NCBI RefSeq assembly: GCF_004217615.1
Contig: NZ_SHLD01000001.1
Span: forward strand, 1,240,001 to 1,304,000
Direction: 5' to 3'
Origin: Micromonospora kangleipakensis
Lineage (GTDB): Bacteria > Actinomycetota > Actinomycetes > Mycobacteriales > Micromonosporaceae
Length of the DNA stretch: 64,000 nucleotides
In this document: piece after piece, positions 43,514 to 51,660 of the stretch
Position numbering within the stretch: position 1 is the stretch's first letter
Layout of the letters: each line of letters opens with the position of its first letter
Notes under the pieces: model-generated
Told to the model about the DNA's origin: nothing
The model's database searches: none
What the model saw: only the letters and a program-made list of their open reading frames with translations
Made by a program: the position numbers and the translations under genes

Positions 43514-43590
43514 GCCGCCTTAGCTCAGTCGGCTAGAGCGACGCACTCGTAATGCGTAGGTCGACGGTTCGATTCCGTCAGGCGGCTCCA
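43514..43590 (+). tRNA. tRNA-Thr (CGT anticodon), intact, CCA encoded
   Basis: 77 bases. Acceptor GCCGCCT pairs with AGGCGGC, D-loop AGTCGGCTAGA, anticodon stem ACGCA/TGCGT with loop CTCGTAA (CGT at 43548-43550). T-arm GACGG TTCGATT CCGTC, then discriminator T and CCA. Its 3' 44 bases (43545-43588) recur downstream, so this gene is the integration target of the element array. Confidence 0.97.
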
Positions 43591-43595
43591 TAGGA

Positions 43596-43642
43596 AGGCC
43601 CAGGTCACCGGCTTGATCGCCGATCATGACCTGGGCCTTTTC
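43596..43642. terminator. Hairpin terminator downstream of tRNA-Thr
   Basis: AGGCCCAGGTCA / TGACCTGGGCCT, perfect 12-bp arms, then TTTT. The same structure, slightly diverged, recurs at 51144-51192. Confidence 0.8.
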
Positions 43643-43658
43643 GATGGCACTCAAGAGC

Positions 43659-43682
43659 CGAGCAGCCAAACGAGCAGCCAAC
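43659..43682 (-). repeat. Class A arm-type direct repeats (left site)
   Basis: GAGCAGCCAA at 43660 and 43672, ~70 bp after the tRNA end and immediately downstream of the integrase stop. Confidence 0.7.
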
Positions 43683-43685
43683 ATG

Positions 43686-43781
43686 TCACTCACTCGACCA
43701 CAGCGCCCCCTCCAGCCGTGCCGCCGCTTCCCGTGCGATCTCGGGGGCGACATGTGCGTAGATGTTGAGCGTCACGCTGAT
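43686..43781 (-). pseudogene. Class A tyrosine integrase, C-terminal remnant
   Basis: About 32 codons, KISVTLNIYAHVAPEIAREA then AARLEGALWSSE and stop at 43686. The catalytic Tyr (in NIYAHV) is present but the rest of the recombinase is gone; upstream sequence becomes unrelated after 43781. It is nearly identical in DNA to the start of the copy at 51.2 kb. Confidence 0.8.
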
Positions 43782-43844
43782 CTTCGGCCGTGACCTCCAC
43801 TGGCATCAGCCTCCCATCGACCGGTCCGCCCAGGAACCACGCTT

Positions 43845-44066
43845 CTACAGCCGCCATTCCGCCATCATGCCGCCGCCCGCCGCTGTCAGTGCCGGGCGAC
43901 CCACTGGAGGGCGAGGGCCGGTCAGCATCAGGACCGCCACGAGAAAGGCGAAGCAGCCCATCAGCCTCAGCTCACCGCCGAAGATGATGCGATTGCCGTC
44001 CTCGGGGCCGGGCCGAGCACCCATGATCCGCCTCCACTCGTCCTCGTGATCGGCCACGACCGTCAT
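43845..44066 (-). CDS. Small single-TM protein
   Basis: 73 residues from ATG 44066 with GAAGGG upstream. A charged head (MTVVADHEDEWRRIMGARPG) leads to one TM helix (LRLMGCFAFLVAVLMLTGP) and a short tail. It is the only plausible intact gene in the first array unit. Such small membrane proteins are common cargo of actinobacterial integrative elements. Function is unknown. An even weaker open frame (44133-44290, minus) was not called. Confidence 0.45.
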   Translation of the reverse strand: MTVVADHEDEWRRIMGARPGPEDGNRIIFGGELRLMGCFAFLVAVLMLTGPRPPVGRPALTAAGGGMMAEWRL

Positions 44067-44336
44067 CCCTTCGAAGAGAGCAGGCCTGCAACCGCTGGGC
44101 CCCGCGCTGCGTGTAGTCGCGGCAGCAATTACTCACTGCGCGACTGCCGCGCCGGCGGTGAGTTGTATGCCGATTACCGTCGTACCGCCCAACATGCCTG
44201 GTACCCATGGCCACACCTCTGGTAACTGTTGGACCAAGCGGAGCAGTACAGGAGCAGTCTGCCCTGTTGCCAGCCCACCTCGGCTCAGCTTGTACATGTA
44301 TCGAGGCGACGCGGTGTGACGCCCCAGAACCGCACG

Positions 44337-44580
44337 GAGCAGCCAAGCGAGCAGCCAAACCGGCGAACAGCGGCGGACGCTCACGGATCGGGGCACCTTG
44401 TCGAACGGGAGGACCAGGCGGCGGACCAGCAGCCGGGGGCCGACTCGTAATGCGTAGGTCGACGGTTCGATTCCGTCAGGCGGCTCGGAACAGAAGCCCA
44501 GGTCATCGGCCTGGGCTTCGCCGTTTCCCGAGGTCGATCACGCTGCCGTCCGTGGTGCCAGTCCGCAAATAGTCCGCATC
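44337..44580 (+). other. Composite junction: class A right site, tRNA core copy, class B left site
   Basis: Class A arm pair at 44337 and 44349, then a 44-bp core at 44443-44486 identical to tRNA-Thr 43545-43588. Next come the hairpin GAAGCCCAGG/CCTGGGCTTC and an integrase C-terminal tail on the minus strand (DADYLRTGTT, LGKRRSPGR). Class B arms AGTCCGCA follow at 44560 and 44571. The order right-site, core, left-site shows two different elements integrated head to tail. Confidence 0.8.
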
Positions 44581-44756
44581 CGTGCCGCGACCTTGACCAC
44601 CCACAGCCGCTCGCCCGTGTCCTTGTCACCCGCCTGGTCATCACCCTGACCGCGCTTGTCGAAGTCCGTCACCGCCTCCACACCCAGGCACAGCGCACCG
44701 TGCGGGAAGACGTAATCGAACGGAACCGGAACCTTGATCGTGTTGGGAACTGCCAT
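44538..44756 (-). pseudogene. Pra-like activator of integrative-element replication/excision, truncated
   Basis: The product starts MAVPNTIKVPVPFDYVFPHG and contains GVEAVTDFDKRGQGDDQAGD and KDTGERLWVVKV. This is the N-terminus of the 'plasmid replication, integration and excision activator' family of pSAM2-like elements. After ~53 residues it runs out of frame into the class B integrase tail. The gene lost its 3' part by a deletion joining it to the left attachment site. In intact elements Pra and int are normally several genes apart. Confidence 0.65.
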
Positions 44757-44794
44757 CGCGCTTCCTCCAGCTCTGCCCGCCGGCCATCCGCCGA

Positions 44795-45602
44795 CATTCG
44801 GGAGATCGCCAATGTTCTGAGCTGCGATCCGTACACGCAAGTTCGAGCCCGGCGAGCGGCTCCCGTCGCAATCCGACCTGGCCGAGCGCTACAACGTCGC
44901 CCGTGAAACGATCAAGACCGCGCTGCGCATCCTGCGCGACGAGCGCCTGATCGTCACCCGCCAGGGCAGCGGCGCTTTTGTCCGCGCGCAAACCGAGCGC
45001 CCGGTAGGGCTGCGGCCGCATGTCGAGGCGGTCTTCGAGTCTGCCCACGTCACGATCGATTTCGCTGGCTTCTCCGGCGAGACCCTGCACGGAGTGCTGA
45101 CCGAGCCACTCGACAAGATCCGCGCAGGGCGGCTGACTCCGAGTCCATTACCGTCCGCATCCTGCTCCCCGACACCAGGGAGCCGATGGCACTGCCGTGC
45201 CTGGCCGAGACGCAGGCCGACGAGCCCGGCGTACGCGAGCGCGCCGAGCGGATCACCCGCCGGCACACCGAAGCCATTGTCGAGGCGGTCCGGGAACTCG
45301 GAGAGCTTGGCTTGGTCAAGGACGCCGTGGCAGAGGTGCGAGTACACCGAGCAGCGCCGTTGTTCAAGCTCTACATCCTCAACGGCGACGAAGTCTTCTT
45401 CGGCTTCTACCCGGTGGTAGAGCACACCGTCATGATCAAAGGTCAGCCCGTGGCTATCTACGACCCGATGGGCAAAGACGCCACGCTCTTCCACCGGGCC
45501 GTCAGCGACGACGATGCCTCCGACGCGTCCCAGTACGTCGACCAGGCCCGCACGTGGTTTGACTCCATGTGGTCGACCATTGCTCGCGACTACATGCCAT
45601 GA
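44795..45602 (+). pseudogene. GntR-family regulator with two frameshifts
   Basis: A winged-helix head DIREIANVL, then in another frame AAIRTRKFEPGERLPSQSDL and AERYNVARETIKTALRILRD. After about residue 90 a further shift near 45133 leads to ESITVRILLPDTREPMALPC, FYPVVEHTVMIKGQPVAIYD and DPMGKDATLFHRAVSDD to 45602. A missing G in CTGACTCC near 45133 and one base near 44826 would restore a ~265-residue Streptomyces-type GntR/effector-domain regulator. The stop overlaps the HAD gene by four bases. Confidence 0.7.
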
Positions 45603-46354
45603 ACCCGCGATACACCGTCGCCCAGGTCCTCAGCGACACCGGGCCGATCCTGCTCGACTTCGATGGTCCGGTCTGCGCCGTCTTCGCCACCCTCGCCGAC
45701 TTCACCGTCGCGGACGAGCTGCGTCGCGTCATTGACGCGCACACCGTCGAGATCCCCGGGCACATCCGAGCCGTTGACGACCCGCTCGAAGTGCTCCGCT
45801 TCACCGCGACCATCGGCACGCCATGGTTGGTGGAGCGCGTTGAAAACGAGTTGTGCCGGGCTGAGCTAACCGCGGTCGATGGCGCCAAGCCGACGCCCTA
45901 CGCACGGGAGGTCATTGTCGCCGCGTACGAGGCTGGCCGTCCGATCGCCATCGTCAGCAACAATTCAGCGGCCGCCATCGAGCGTTACCTCGTCGCCCAC
46001 CGGCTCGCCCGGTACATCGCGACCATCGTTGGCCGAACTCACGCCAACCCAAGCCGTATGAGGCCGGACCCAGCACCGATTCTGCCGGCCGTCCAAGCTT
46101 TGGATGCGGAGGTGGCAGGGTGCGTGCTTGTGGGGGATTCCCCAGCGGACGTAGAGGGAGCACTAGCGGCTGGGGTGAGGTCGATCGGCTCTGCCAACAA
46201 GCCGGGCAAGCGAGACCTGCTGGTTGCGGCAGGGGCGGAAGCGACCGTTGAAGGGACTGCCGGCATGGCAGACCTGGCGAGAGCGCTAGTTGACCAAGAA
46301 GCGCAGGACATGCTTGACAGTGAGGATATGTTCGGCGGCACCGAGCGGGTCTGA
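45599..46354 (+). CDS. HAD-superfamily hydrolase
   Basis: 251 residues. Motif I ILLDFDGPVCAVFATLAD has the nucleophile Asp and the acid/base Asp replaced in the usual DxD spacing (DFDGP). Motif II is AIVSNNSAAAIERYL and motif IV CVLVGDSPADVEGALAAGVR. The motif III Lys appears as Arg (RMRPDPAP), which needs testing. Phosphatase activity is expected. ATGA overlap couples it to the GntR gene, a pairing common in Streptomyces and its elements. Confidence 0.8.
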   Translation: MNPRYTVAQVLSDTGPILLDFDGPVCAVFATLADFTVADELRRVIDAHTVEIPGHIRAVDDPLEVLRFTATIGTPWLVERVENELCRAELTAVDGAKPTPYAREVIVAAYEAGRPIAIVSNNSAAAIERYLVAHRLARYIATIVGRTHANPSRMRPDPAPILPAVQALDAEVAGCVLVGDSPADVEGALAAGVRSIGSANKPGKRDLLVAAGAEATVEGTAGMADLARALVDQEAQDMLDSEDMFGGTERV

Positions 46355-46551
46355 CTCGATGCTTGACCGACGCTTCGGCTGTCCTGGATCCGATCTGTCG
46401 GCCTGCTCGGCGCCGTTGTTGTGCACGCGGCCGGACGGGCGCCGTGACCTCGTAGGAGCCCGTGCGAGAGGCCCCATCACTGTCTTGTCCGCCCGCCCGA
46501 CCGGCGCGTGCCGCCCACCCGGTGCGAGCGGAAAGGACGGCACAACCAAGC

Positions 46552-46850
46552 ATGACCGAACAACGAGACACGGCGCAGCATCCGGTCGCGATCGGCGGCG
46601 TAGATACCCACGGCGACACCCACCACGCTGCTGTGCTGGACGAGGTGGGCCGACAGCTGGCCGACCGTTCGTTCCCGACCACACCGGCCGGCTATCGGCA
46701 GTTGTTGGCGTGGCTGCGTAGCTTCGGCCGGGTGGAGCGGGTCGGTGTCGAGGGCACCGGCGCCTATGGGGCAGCGTTGGCGCGGATGTTGCGCCAGGCC
46801 GGCGTCACCGTGGTTGAGGTCGACCGACCCGACCGCAAGGCCCGCAGAGA
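46552..46850 (+). pseudogene. IS110-family transposase, N-terminal fragment
   Basis: Starts MTEQRDTAQHPVAIGGVDTH with the first DEDD Asp (GVDTHGDTHHAAVLD). VERVGVEGTGAYGAALARML and VTVVEVDRPDRKARR follow. Similarity stops at ~46845, just before the expected GKSDPIDA motif. The frame runs on to 46935 in unrelated sequence. The C-terminal transposase-20 domain with the Ser nucleophile is lost. Confidence 0.85.
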
Positions 46851-46992
46851 TAAGTGCGGAGATCGTATCGCCGTCCTGGCGCTACGGGGTCCTGGCGTGG
46901 TGGTGAACCGACCCTCGGTGTGGCCTGACCGATGATTCTTCCGCGCCGTGCTGGTCTGTACGCCGAGTACCGACTCACGGGAGGCTGACACC

Positions 46993-47556
46993 ATGCGAAA
47001 ACTGACCTTCGGCATGAACCTGAGCCTGGACGGCTACATCGCCGCGCCCGGCGACGACCTCGGCTGGAGTGTGCCGAGCGACGAGCTGTTCCAGTGGTGG
47101 TCCGACCGGGTGAGGGCGACAGGCATGGCGCTGTACGGGCGCAAACTGTGGGAGACGATGAGCTCCCACTGGCCGACCGCCGACCAGCAGCCGGGTGCCA
47201 CACCGGCGGAGATCGAGTTCGCCCGCCGCTGGCGGGACATGCCGAAGGTGGTGTTCTCCTCGACGACCAGCACGGTCGACTGGAACACCCGCCTGGTCAC
47301 CGGCGACGCGGTCACCGAGATCACCCGGCTCAAGGCCGAGGACGGCGGCCCCATGGATATCGGCGGCGCCACACTCGCCGCAGTGGCCATGCGGGACGGG
47401 CTGATCGACGAGTACGCGATCGTCACCCATCCGGTCCTGGTAGGTGGCGGCACGCCGTTCTTTGCGGCCCTGGACAACTGGGTGAACCTGACCCTGGTGG
47501 AGACCCGGACGTTCCCTGACGGCGTGGTCCTGACCAGGTACGAGACCAGGCGCTGA
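46993..47556 (+). CDS. Dihydrofolate reductase family / RibD C-terminal-domain protein
   Basis: 187 residues from ATG 46993 with GGGAGG upstream. MRKLTFGMNLSLDGYIAAPG is the typical start. GRKLWETMSSHWPT, MPKVVFSSTTSTVDWNTRLV, MDIGGATLAAVAMRDGLIDE and HPVLVGGGTPFF trace the NADPH-binding Rossmann-like fold. An NADPH-dependent reductase of unknown substrate. Not a housekeeping folA or ribD; it reads as accessory cargo. Confidence 0.85.
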   Translation: MRKLTFGMNLSLDGYIAAPGDDLGWSVPSDELFQWWSDRVRATGMALYGRKLWETMSSHWPTADQQPGATPAEIEFARRWRDMPKVVFSSTTSTVDWNTRLVTGDAVTEITRLKAEDGGPMDIGGATLAAVAMRDGLIDEYAIVTHPVLVGGGTPFFAALDNWVNLTLVETRTFPDGVVLTRYETRR

Positions 47557-47685
47557 GTACCCCAACCTCGGATCGGCCCGGGCTTCGGGCCGCCCAAGGA
47601 CGGGCTGGCGCAAGCCCGAACACTGCCGAATTCCGCTCTATCAGATCAAGGCGGCCCGCAAGCGGGCCGCGCCGGCCCGGCCCCG

Positions 47686-47793
47686 GCCTGCTGGCGACCT
47701 CCGGCCGGCATCGGCCGGGCCGGCCGGCCACGCTGAGGGATGACAAGGCCTTTGAAGACCTCGGGGCTCCGCCCCGAACCCCGGCCCTCCTCA
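47686..47793 (+). repeat. ~108-bp noncoding repeat, copy 1
   Basis: GGCCTGCTGGCGACCTCCGG through GAAGACCTCGGGGCTCCGCC to CCCGGCCCTCCTCA, closely matching 53862-53968 with few mismatches and small gaps. Both copies lie in class B unit context. Confidence 0.8.
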
Positions 47794-47840
47794 GAGATGC
47801 CGCCGCGGATCCCCTCGCCGGGCACCACAAGGGCTACCAG

Positions 47841-47885
47841 CCTCCCCGGACGGGGCCAAGGTCGTCCGTCCGGTAGGGCGCTCCA
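47841..47885 (+). repeat. Interspersed hairpin-type repeat, diverged copy 3
   Basis: CCTCCCCGGACGGGG, then GGTCGTCC and GGGCGCTCCA, in the same order as at 5383 and 7845 but more diverged. Confidence 0.35.
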
Positions 47886-48092
47886 CCTTGTCCCCGTCCG
47901 GGGATGCTGGACGGTCTACGACTGCCCGACGAGGAGATCCGCCAAGCCCCTAACGCACTAGCCCTGCTGCCGCCGGCAGAGCCGGCAAATCCGAGGCGGG
48001 TCAGGTCCTCTGTTGGCACGTGACCCAGCACCTGGTCGAAGCCGGCGGCCGGTGTTCTAGTGGACCGGGCGAACGACGCCTACCATGAGCCG

Positions 48093-48452
48093 ATGATCGA
48101 GCAAAGTCAGCGACGCGTTCCTATGCCGGTCGCCGCCGCCTCCGTGATTTTGCTCGTGGCGGCCGCGCTCCCGGCGTCGATGATGTTTACGACTGGTCCA
48201 TCCATGGCCAGCGGGTTGATAGGGGTGCTTCTTCTCCTGGCGTTGGCTTACGGCCTGTGGCGTGGTAGCGGGCGGGCCCGGTTCTGGACAACCGTTTTCT
48301 CGACCGCCAGCGTTGTGTACGGCGTCGTCGCGATCACCAAGGCTGAAGGGTCAGGCCTGCTGCAGATCGTTGGTGCGTCAGTCGTCGTCGGTCTGTTGCT
48401 GGTGCCCGCATCGTCTCGGCGGTGGTTTCACGACTTGCCGGCGGAGGAGTAG
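48093..48452 (+). CDS. Small membrane protein with four TM helices
   Basis: 119 residues from ATG 48093 (GTG 48060 possible). Hydrophobic segments are VAAASVILLVAAALPASMMF, ASGLIGVLLLLALAYGLW, FWTTVFSTASVVYGVVAI and LLQIVGASVVVGLLLV. Short loops and a C-terminal RRWFHDLPAEE follow. No family recognised. It lies in the class B unit just before its right site. Confidence 0.6.
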   Translation: MIEQSQRRVPMPVAAASVILLVAAALPASMMFTTGPSMASGLIGVLLLLALAYGLWRGSGRARFWTTVFSTASVVYGVVAITKAEGSGLLQIVGASVVVGLLLVPASSRRWFHDLPAEE

Positions 48453-48475
48453 CGCCGGCCGTCAGTTGGGCGTGC

Positions 48476-48614
48476 GGTCCGCATCCAGTCCGCAAGAGGT
48501 CGACGGACGGCGGGTGAGTGGTGTGAGATGTCGAGAGGTCTTTCCGCTGCTAGGACCCCATGCGCCCAGGTCGTCCGGGTGGGCAGCTTGATCTCATAAT
48601 CCGCGTGTCGTCGG
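48476..48614 (+). other. Class B right site: arm repeats and degenerate tRNA core
   Basis: GGTCCGCA at 48476 and AGTCCGCA at 48487 (11-bp period). About 100 bp later CTTGATCTCATAATCCGCG at 48588 matches CTTGATCTCGTAATGCG of the 51.1-kb site; the core itself matches tRNA-Thr at about 15 of 22 positions. The flank between arms and core is also alignable with 50997-51094. Confidence 0.65.
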
Positions 48615-48639
48615 TGAGGCCGGGCGGTAGCTTGCCTCC

Positions 48640-48987
48640 ATGCGTGCGGAAGTGCGACACGTCCGGTTCCCGGACATGGAATCCGACCAACCCTTCGATC
48701 CTCGGAACACCTTGCAACTGGTCGAGGTGTACGTCGGCGTCGTAGGGGAGCCAGGTGAGGAGCAGTACCAGGTGAGTGCATGCACCCCTGCCGCCCTGGT
48801 CGACCTACTGGTCCGACAGCCCTTCCTGGTGGGGCGGCACTGGCTGTTCGTGGCAGAGTTCTCGCCGGCGCCCGTCGAGGCAGCCTTGCGCAAGCTGATC
48901 GGGAACGTCGAGGCGACCAGCCGGACCGAGCTCGCTGAGAAGGTCGGCCGGATTGGTCTATGGGAGTTCGAGGACTACCGCGGCTAA
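48640..48987 (+). CDS. Imm8-like immunity protein
   Basis: 115 residues: MRAEVRHVRFPDMESDQPFD, NTLQLVEVYVGVVGEPGEEQ YQVSACTP and LAEKVGRIGLWEFEDY near the end. The start, the 'cytochrome-like' CTP turn and the length match Imm8-type immunity proteins of polymorphic toxin systems. They neutralise a cognate toxin domain delivered by competing cells. No toxin gene is adjacent, so this is an orphan immunity gene. Confidence 0.65.
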   Translation: MRAEVRHVRFPDMESDQPFDPRNTLQLVEVYVGVVGEPGEEQYQVSACTPAALVDLLVRQPFLVGRHWLFVAEFSPAPVEAALRKLIGNVEATSRTELAEKVGRIGLWEFEDYRG

Positions 48988-49009
48988 CAGACCGCTGGCC
49001 CTGCAACCG

Positions 49010-49031
49010 GTACAGCCATCCGTACAGCCAA
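49010..49031 (+). repeat. Variant class A arm-type repeats without a core
   Basis: GTACAGCCAT at 49010 and GTACAGCCAA at 49022, 12-bp period as in class A arms (GAGCAGCCAA), following the Imm8 gene. No tRNA core lies ~100 bp downstream. Confidence 0.5.
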
Positions 49032-49172
49032 GACCGTCGGCTGGCGCCGACGCTGCCCGACAACGGCAGACGGGCTGACCAGGGGCGAGGCCACCTGACC
49101 AGCCATCCGCGATCTTCTTCTAAACCCGAGGCCGTCCCGCCCTGATCAGGAGTGGGGCCGTCAACCACGGTC

Positions 49173-49775
49173 TCACCCCGGTATCCAATCTCCTATCCCA
49201 CGTTCCCACTCCAATTCCCCGTCTTGGACAACGGCCTTCAGGGGATCCGGCGCCCGGGGATAGTTGTAGGGGATTCGGTGAGCCAAGCCGGCGGCTCGTC
49301 CTTCCAGCAAAGCCAACATCTCCGTGAGCAGATCGTTCAGGCTGGCCCACGCCGAACCGAACGGGCCTTCGACCTTGTTGAACTCGAATATCCGCCCATA
49401 CAGTGGCTGCGGCTGAGTATCGAGGACAAGACAGCCACCGCACAGATCGCTTCCGAACGCGATCCAGGTCGGGCGCCAGGCGTCGCCCCAGATTGACGCT
49501 CTCTGTCGGGTGTCGCGAGCGATCCACGAGCTATCCATCATGTAGTAGCCCGGCGGAAGCAGGATTATGCCGGTGACACCTCGTCCGTCGTCGGAACCGT
49601 TGAAGTTCTGGAGCAGCTCCACCAAATCAAGTGGAAGCTCGGTGCCCAATTCTGAGGCGAGCTCAGCCAGCGCCTGGTCATCCGCGGGAGGGTTGAGCTT
49701 TTCGAACGTGAGAGGCGCGCTTTTCCGTAACCACTCGGCGATCTGCGTCCATAGGAGAGTGATCGAGCCCGGCAT
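49173..49775 (-). CDS. SMI1/KNR4 (SUKH) family immunity-type protein
   Basis: 200 residues. The SUKH signature is clear: IAEWLRKSAPLTFEKLNPPA, LASELGTELPLDLVELLQNF NGSD, LLPPGYYMMDSSWIA, PTWIAFGSDLCGGCLVLD and SAWASLNDLLTEMLALLEG. SUKH proteins mostly act as immunity factors against bacterial toxins. It lies 186 bp from Imm8 in the same array unit, on the opposite strand. No toxin gene is adjacent. Confidence 0.8.
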   Translation of the reverse strand: MPGSITLLWTQIAEWLRKSAPLTFEKLNPPADDQALAELASELGTELPLDLVELLQNFNGSDDGRGVTGIILLPPGYYMMDSSWIARDTRQRASIWGDAWRPTWIAFGSDLCGGCLVLDTQPQPLYGRIFEFNKVEGPFGSAWASLNDLLTEMLALLEGRAAGLAHRIPYNYPRAPDPLKAVVQDGELEWERGIGDWIPG

Positions 49776-50007
49776 GGCTCACCAACCTAGCGTAGGGAGC
49801 CCGCTTCCGCCGGCCCCTGCTAGAGGGCATGGGTTGGGAGCCACTGGTGGGAGCCACCGGGGTGAACGGGGTCGGACGAGATCGAACCGATCCAGTTCCC
49901 GCGCACACGGCGACCAGGCCGTCGCGAACACTGCCGAATGGCTGCGAAGTGGTCTTGAGAATCTACGGATCAGATGGCGGCACGCACTGGCATCAGTCCT
50001 CATCTAG
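49776..50007. other. Noncoding flank ending in class-B-like arm site
   Basis: No gene recognised. AGTCCTCA at 49995 is the first half of an arm pair split by IS982; its partner is at 50989. Confidence 0.5.
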
Positions 50008-50986
50008 ACGAGTAAGTCCGAAGTCCTTCGGGTCTGTGCAGACAGGCGAAGGGTGTTGAAGATCAGTTTGTGACGACCGACCTCAACACCCTTCTGACCG
50101 CACTGTACGTGAAGATCGATGACTGGCTGGGACGGCCGCCCCGGGCCGGACGGCCACCGCGGTTGTCCGACGCTGAGCTGCTGACCCTGGCAGTGGCGCA
50201 GGTCCTGCTCGGGGTCCGTTCCGAGGCCCGCTGGCTGCGGTTCGTCCCCGGTCACCTACCTGGCGCGTTTCCGTACCTGCCGGGCCAGTCCGGGTACAAC
50301 AAACGCCTCCGGGCCGCGCTGCCGCTACTCAAACGCGCCATCCGAGCCGTCGCCGAGGACACCGACCTGTGGACCGACGGCGCCTGGGTCGTCGACTCGA
50401 CCCCGGTGGAGTGCGGCCGGTCCCGGCCGACGGTGAAACGCTCGGGCCTGGCCGGGTGGGCCGGCTACGGCTACTGCGCCTCGCACTCGAGGTTCTTCTG
50501 GGGCCTGCGCCTGCATCTGGTCTGCACCCCGTCCGGCCTGCCGATCACCTGGGCCCTGGCCAACCCGAAAATCGATGAACGGCAGGTGTTGACCGCGATC
50601 CTTGAAGACGACCCGGACCTGATCTCGCAACGTCCCGGGCTGCTGATCATCGCGGACAAGGGCTACGTGTCCGCCGAGTTGGACCGCTGGCTGGCTGAGC
50701 GCGGAGTCCGGATGCTCCGCCCGTCCTACCGCAACCGCACACCACGACCCGGCGAACACCTCCTGAAACCGATCCGGCAACTCATCGAGTCGGTCAACGA
50801 CACGCTCAAGGGCCAACTCGACCTCGAACTACACGGCGGACGCAGCATCGAAGGCGTCGCCGTCCGCGTCGCGCAACGCCTCCTCGCGATGACCGCCGCA
50901 ATCTGGCACAACCGCACCACCGGCCAAGCCGTCACCAGGTCCCTGATCGCCTACGACCACTAACCAAGGAGTTCGGACTTACTCGT
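50008..50986. mobile_element. IS982-type insertion sequence
   Basis: 979 bp. Ends ACGAGTAAGTCCGAAGTCCTT and, reversed, ACGAGTAAGTCCGAACTCCTT (one mismatch). CTAG flanks both ends (50004-50007, 50987-50990). Removing the element and one CTAG restores a direct-repeat pair AGTCCTCA with exact 11-bp period, which supports CTAG as the target duplication. Confidence 0.85.
50070..50963 (+). CDS. IS982-family transposase
   Basis: 297 residues, GTG start. Contains LSDAELLTLAVAQVLLGVRS EARWLRF, the first catalytic Asp in GAWVVDSTPVECGRSR (~residue 110), a second in GLLIIADKGYVSAE (~195) and Glu in QLIESVNDTLKGQLDLE (~245). Full length with no frameshift, so probably active. It is the only intact mobile-element gene in the array. 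Confidence 0.9.
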   Translation: MTTDLNTLLTALYVKIDDWLGRPPRAGRPPRLSDAELLTLAVAQVLLGVRSEARWLRFVPGHLPGAFPYLPGQSGYNKRLRAALPLLKRAIRAVAEDTDLWTDGAWVVDSTPVECGRSRPTVKRSGLAGWAGYGYCASHSRFFWGLRLHLVCTPSGLPITWALANPKIDERQVLTAILEDDPDLISQRPGLLIIADKGYVSAELDRWLAERGVRMLRPSYRNRTPRPGEHLLKPIRQLIESVNDTLKGQLDLELHGGRSIEGVAVRVAQRLLAMTAAIWHNRTTGQAVTRSLIAYDH

Positions 50987-51229
50987 CTAGTCCTCAAGAG
51001 GCCGGACCCCGACCACCGACGCTGAGAGATACCGAGAGGGATTTCCGCAGGCCACGCCGGGTTTGGGCAGGTAGACCGAGGTAGGCAACTTGATCTCGTA
51101 ATGCGTAGGTCGACGGTTCGATTCCGTCAGGCGGCGCTAGAGAAGGCCCACGTCACCGGCTAGATCGCCGATCATGACCTGGGCCTTTTCCATGGCGCTA
51201 AAGAGCCGAGCAGCCAAACGAGCAGCCAC
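50987..51229 (+). other. Composite junction: class-B-like right site, tRNA core, class A left site
   Basis: AGTCCTCA at 50989, a ~95-bp flank alignable with 48495-48592, then core CTCGTAATGCGTAGGTCGAC onward at 51095-51135 (41 bp identical to tRNA-Thr). A hairpin with TTTT follows at 51144-51192, then class A arms GAGCAGCCA at 51208 and 51220. Confidence 0.8.
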
Positions 51230-51234
51230 CTCAC

Positions 51235-51660
51235 TCACTCGACCACAGCGCCCCCTCCAGCCGTGTCGCCGCTTCCCGTGCGATCTCGGGGGCGACATGT
51301 GCGTGGATGTTGAGCGTCACGCTGATCTGTGAGCGGCCGAGGATTTCCATGATCACGCGGGCGGGCACGCCTTGGGCGAGGAGGACGCTGGCCGCCGTGT
51401 GCCGTAGGTCGTGCAGCCGGACCTGCCGGAGGCGGGCTTGCCGGATGATCTCGGAATGAGCGGTAGTCGTTGCGTGGATGGATCGGGGTGCTGACGCGGG
51501 TCGCGAAGACCAGGCCAGGGTCGGCCCAACTGTCGGCATCGAGACGTTCTTCCGCCTGGCGCTCCTGATGGCGGCGTAGGGCTGCCAACACGGTGGGCGG
51601 CAGCGGCAATGTCCGACGGGCCCGCGCGGTTTTCGTCTCGACGAAGACCAAATCCGCTGG
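51235..51660 (-). pseudogene. Class A tyrosine integrase, frameshifted, N-terminally truncated, Tyr replaced by His
   Basis: Two frames give the C-terminal half of a phage-type integrase: FVETKTARARRTLPLPPTVL AALRRHQER, then after a shift near 51470 VRLHDLRHTAASVLLAQGVP and EILGRSQISVTLNIHAHVAP. HxxR is present. The catalytic Tyr position reads His (NIHAHV), whereas the 43.7-kb copy keeps Tyr (NIYAHV). The N-terminal arm-binding and core-binding domains are absent. It cannot be functional. Confidence 0.85.

Larger units (their letters stand above)
47557..48092. other. Noncoding stretch with two repeats
   Basis: About 535 bp without a supportable gene. It holds the 108-bp repeat shared with 53.9 kb and a diverged copy of the hairpin repeat. 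GC-rich inverted segments could make it a cis-acting region of an element (inference). Confidence 0.5.

Noticed and set aside
44133..44396. Minus-strand frame with a hydrophobic C-terminus
   Set aside because: Its N-terminal half is the class A arm site and no good start exists for the remainder.
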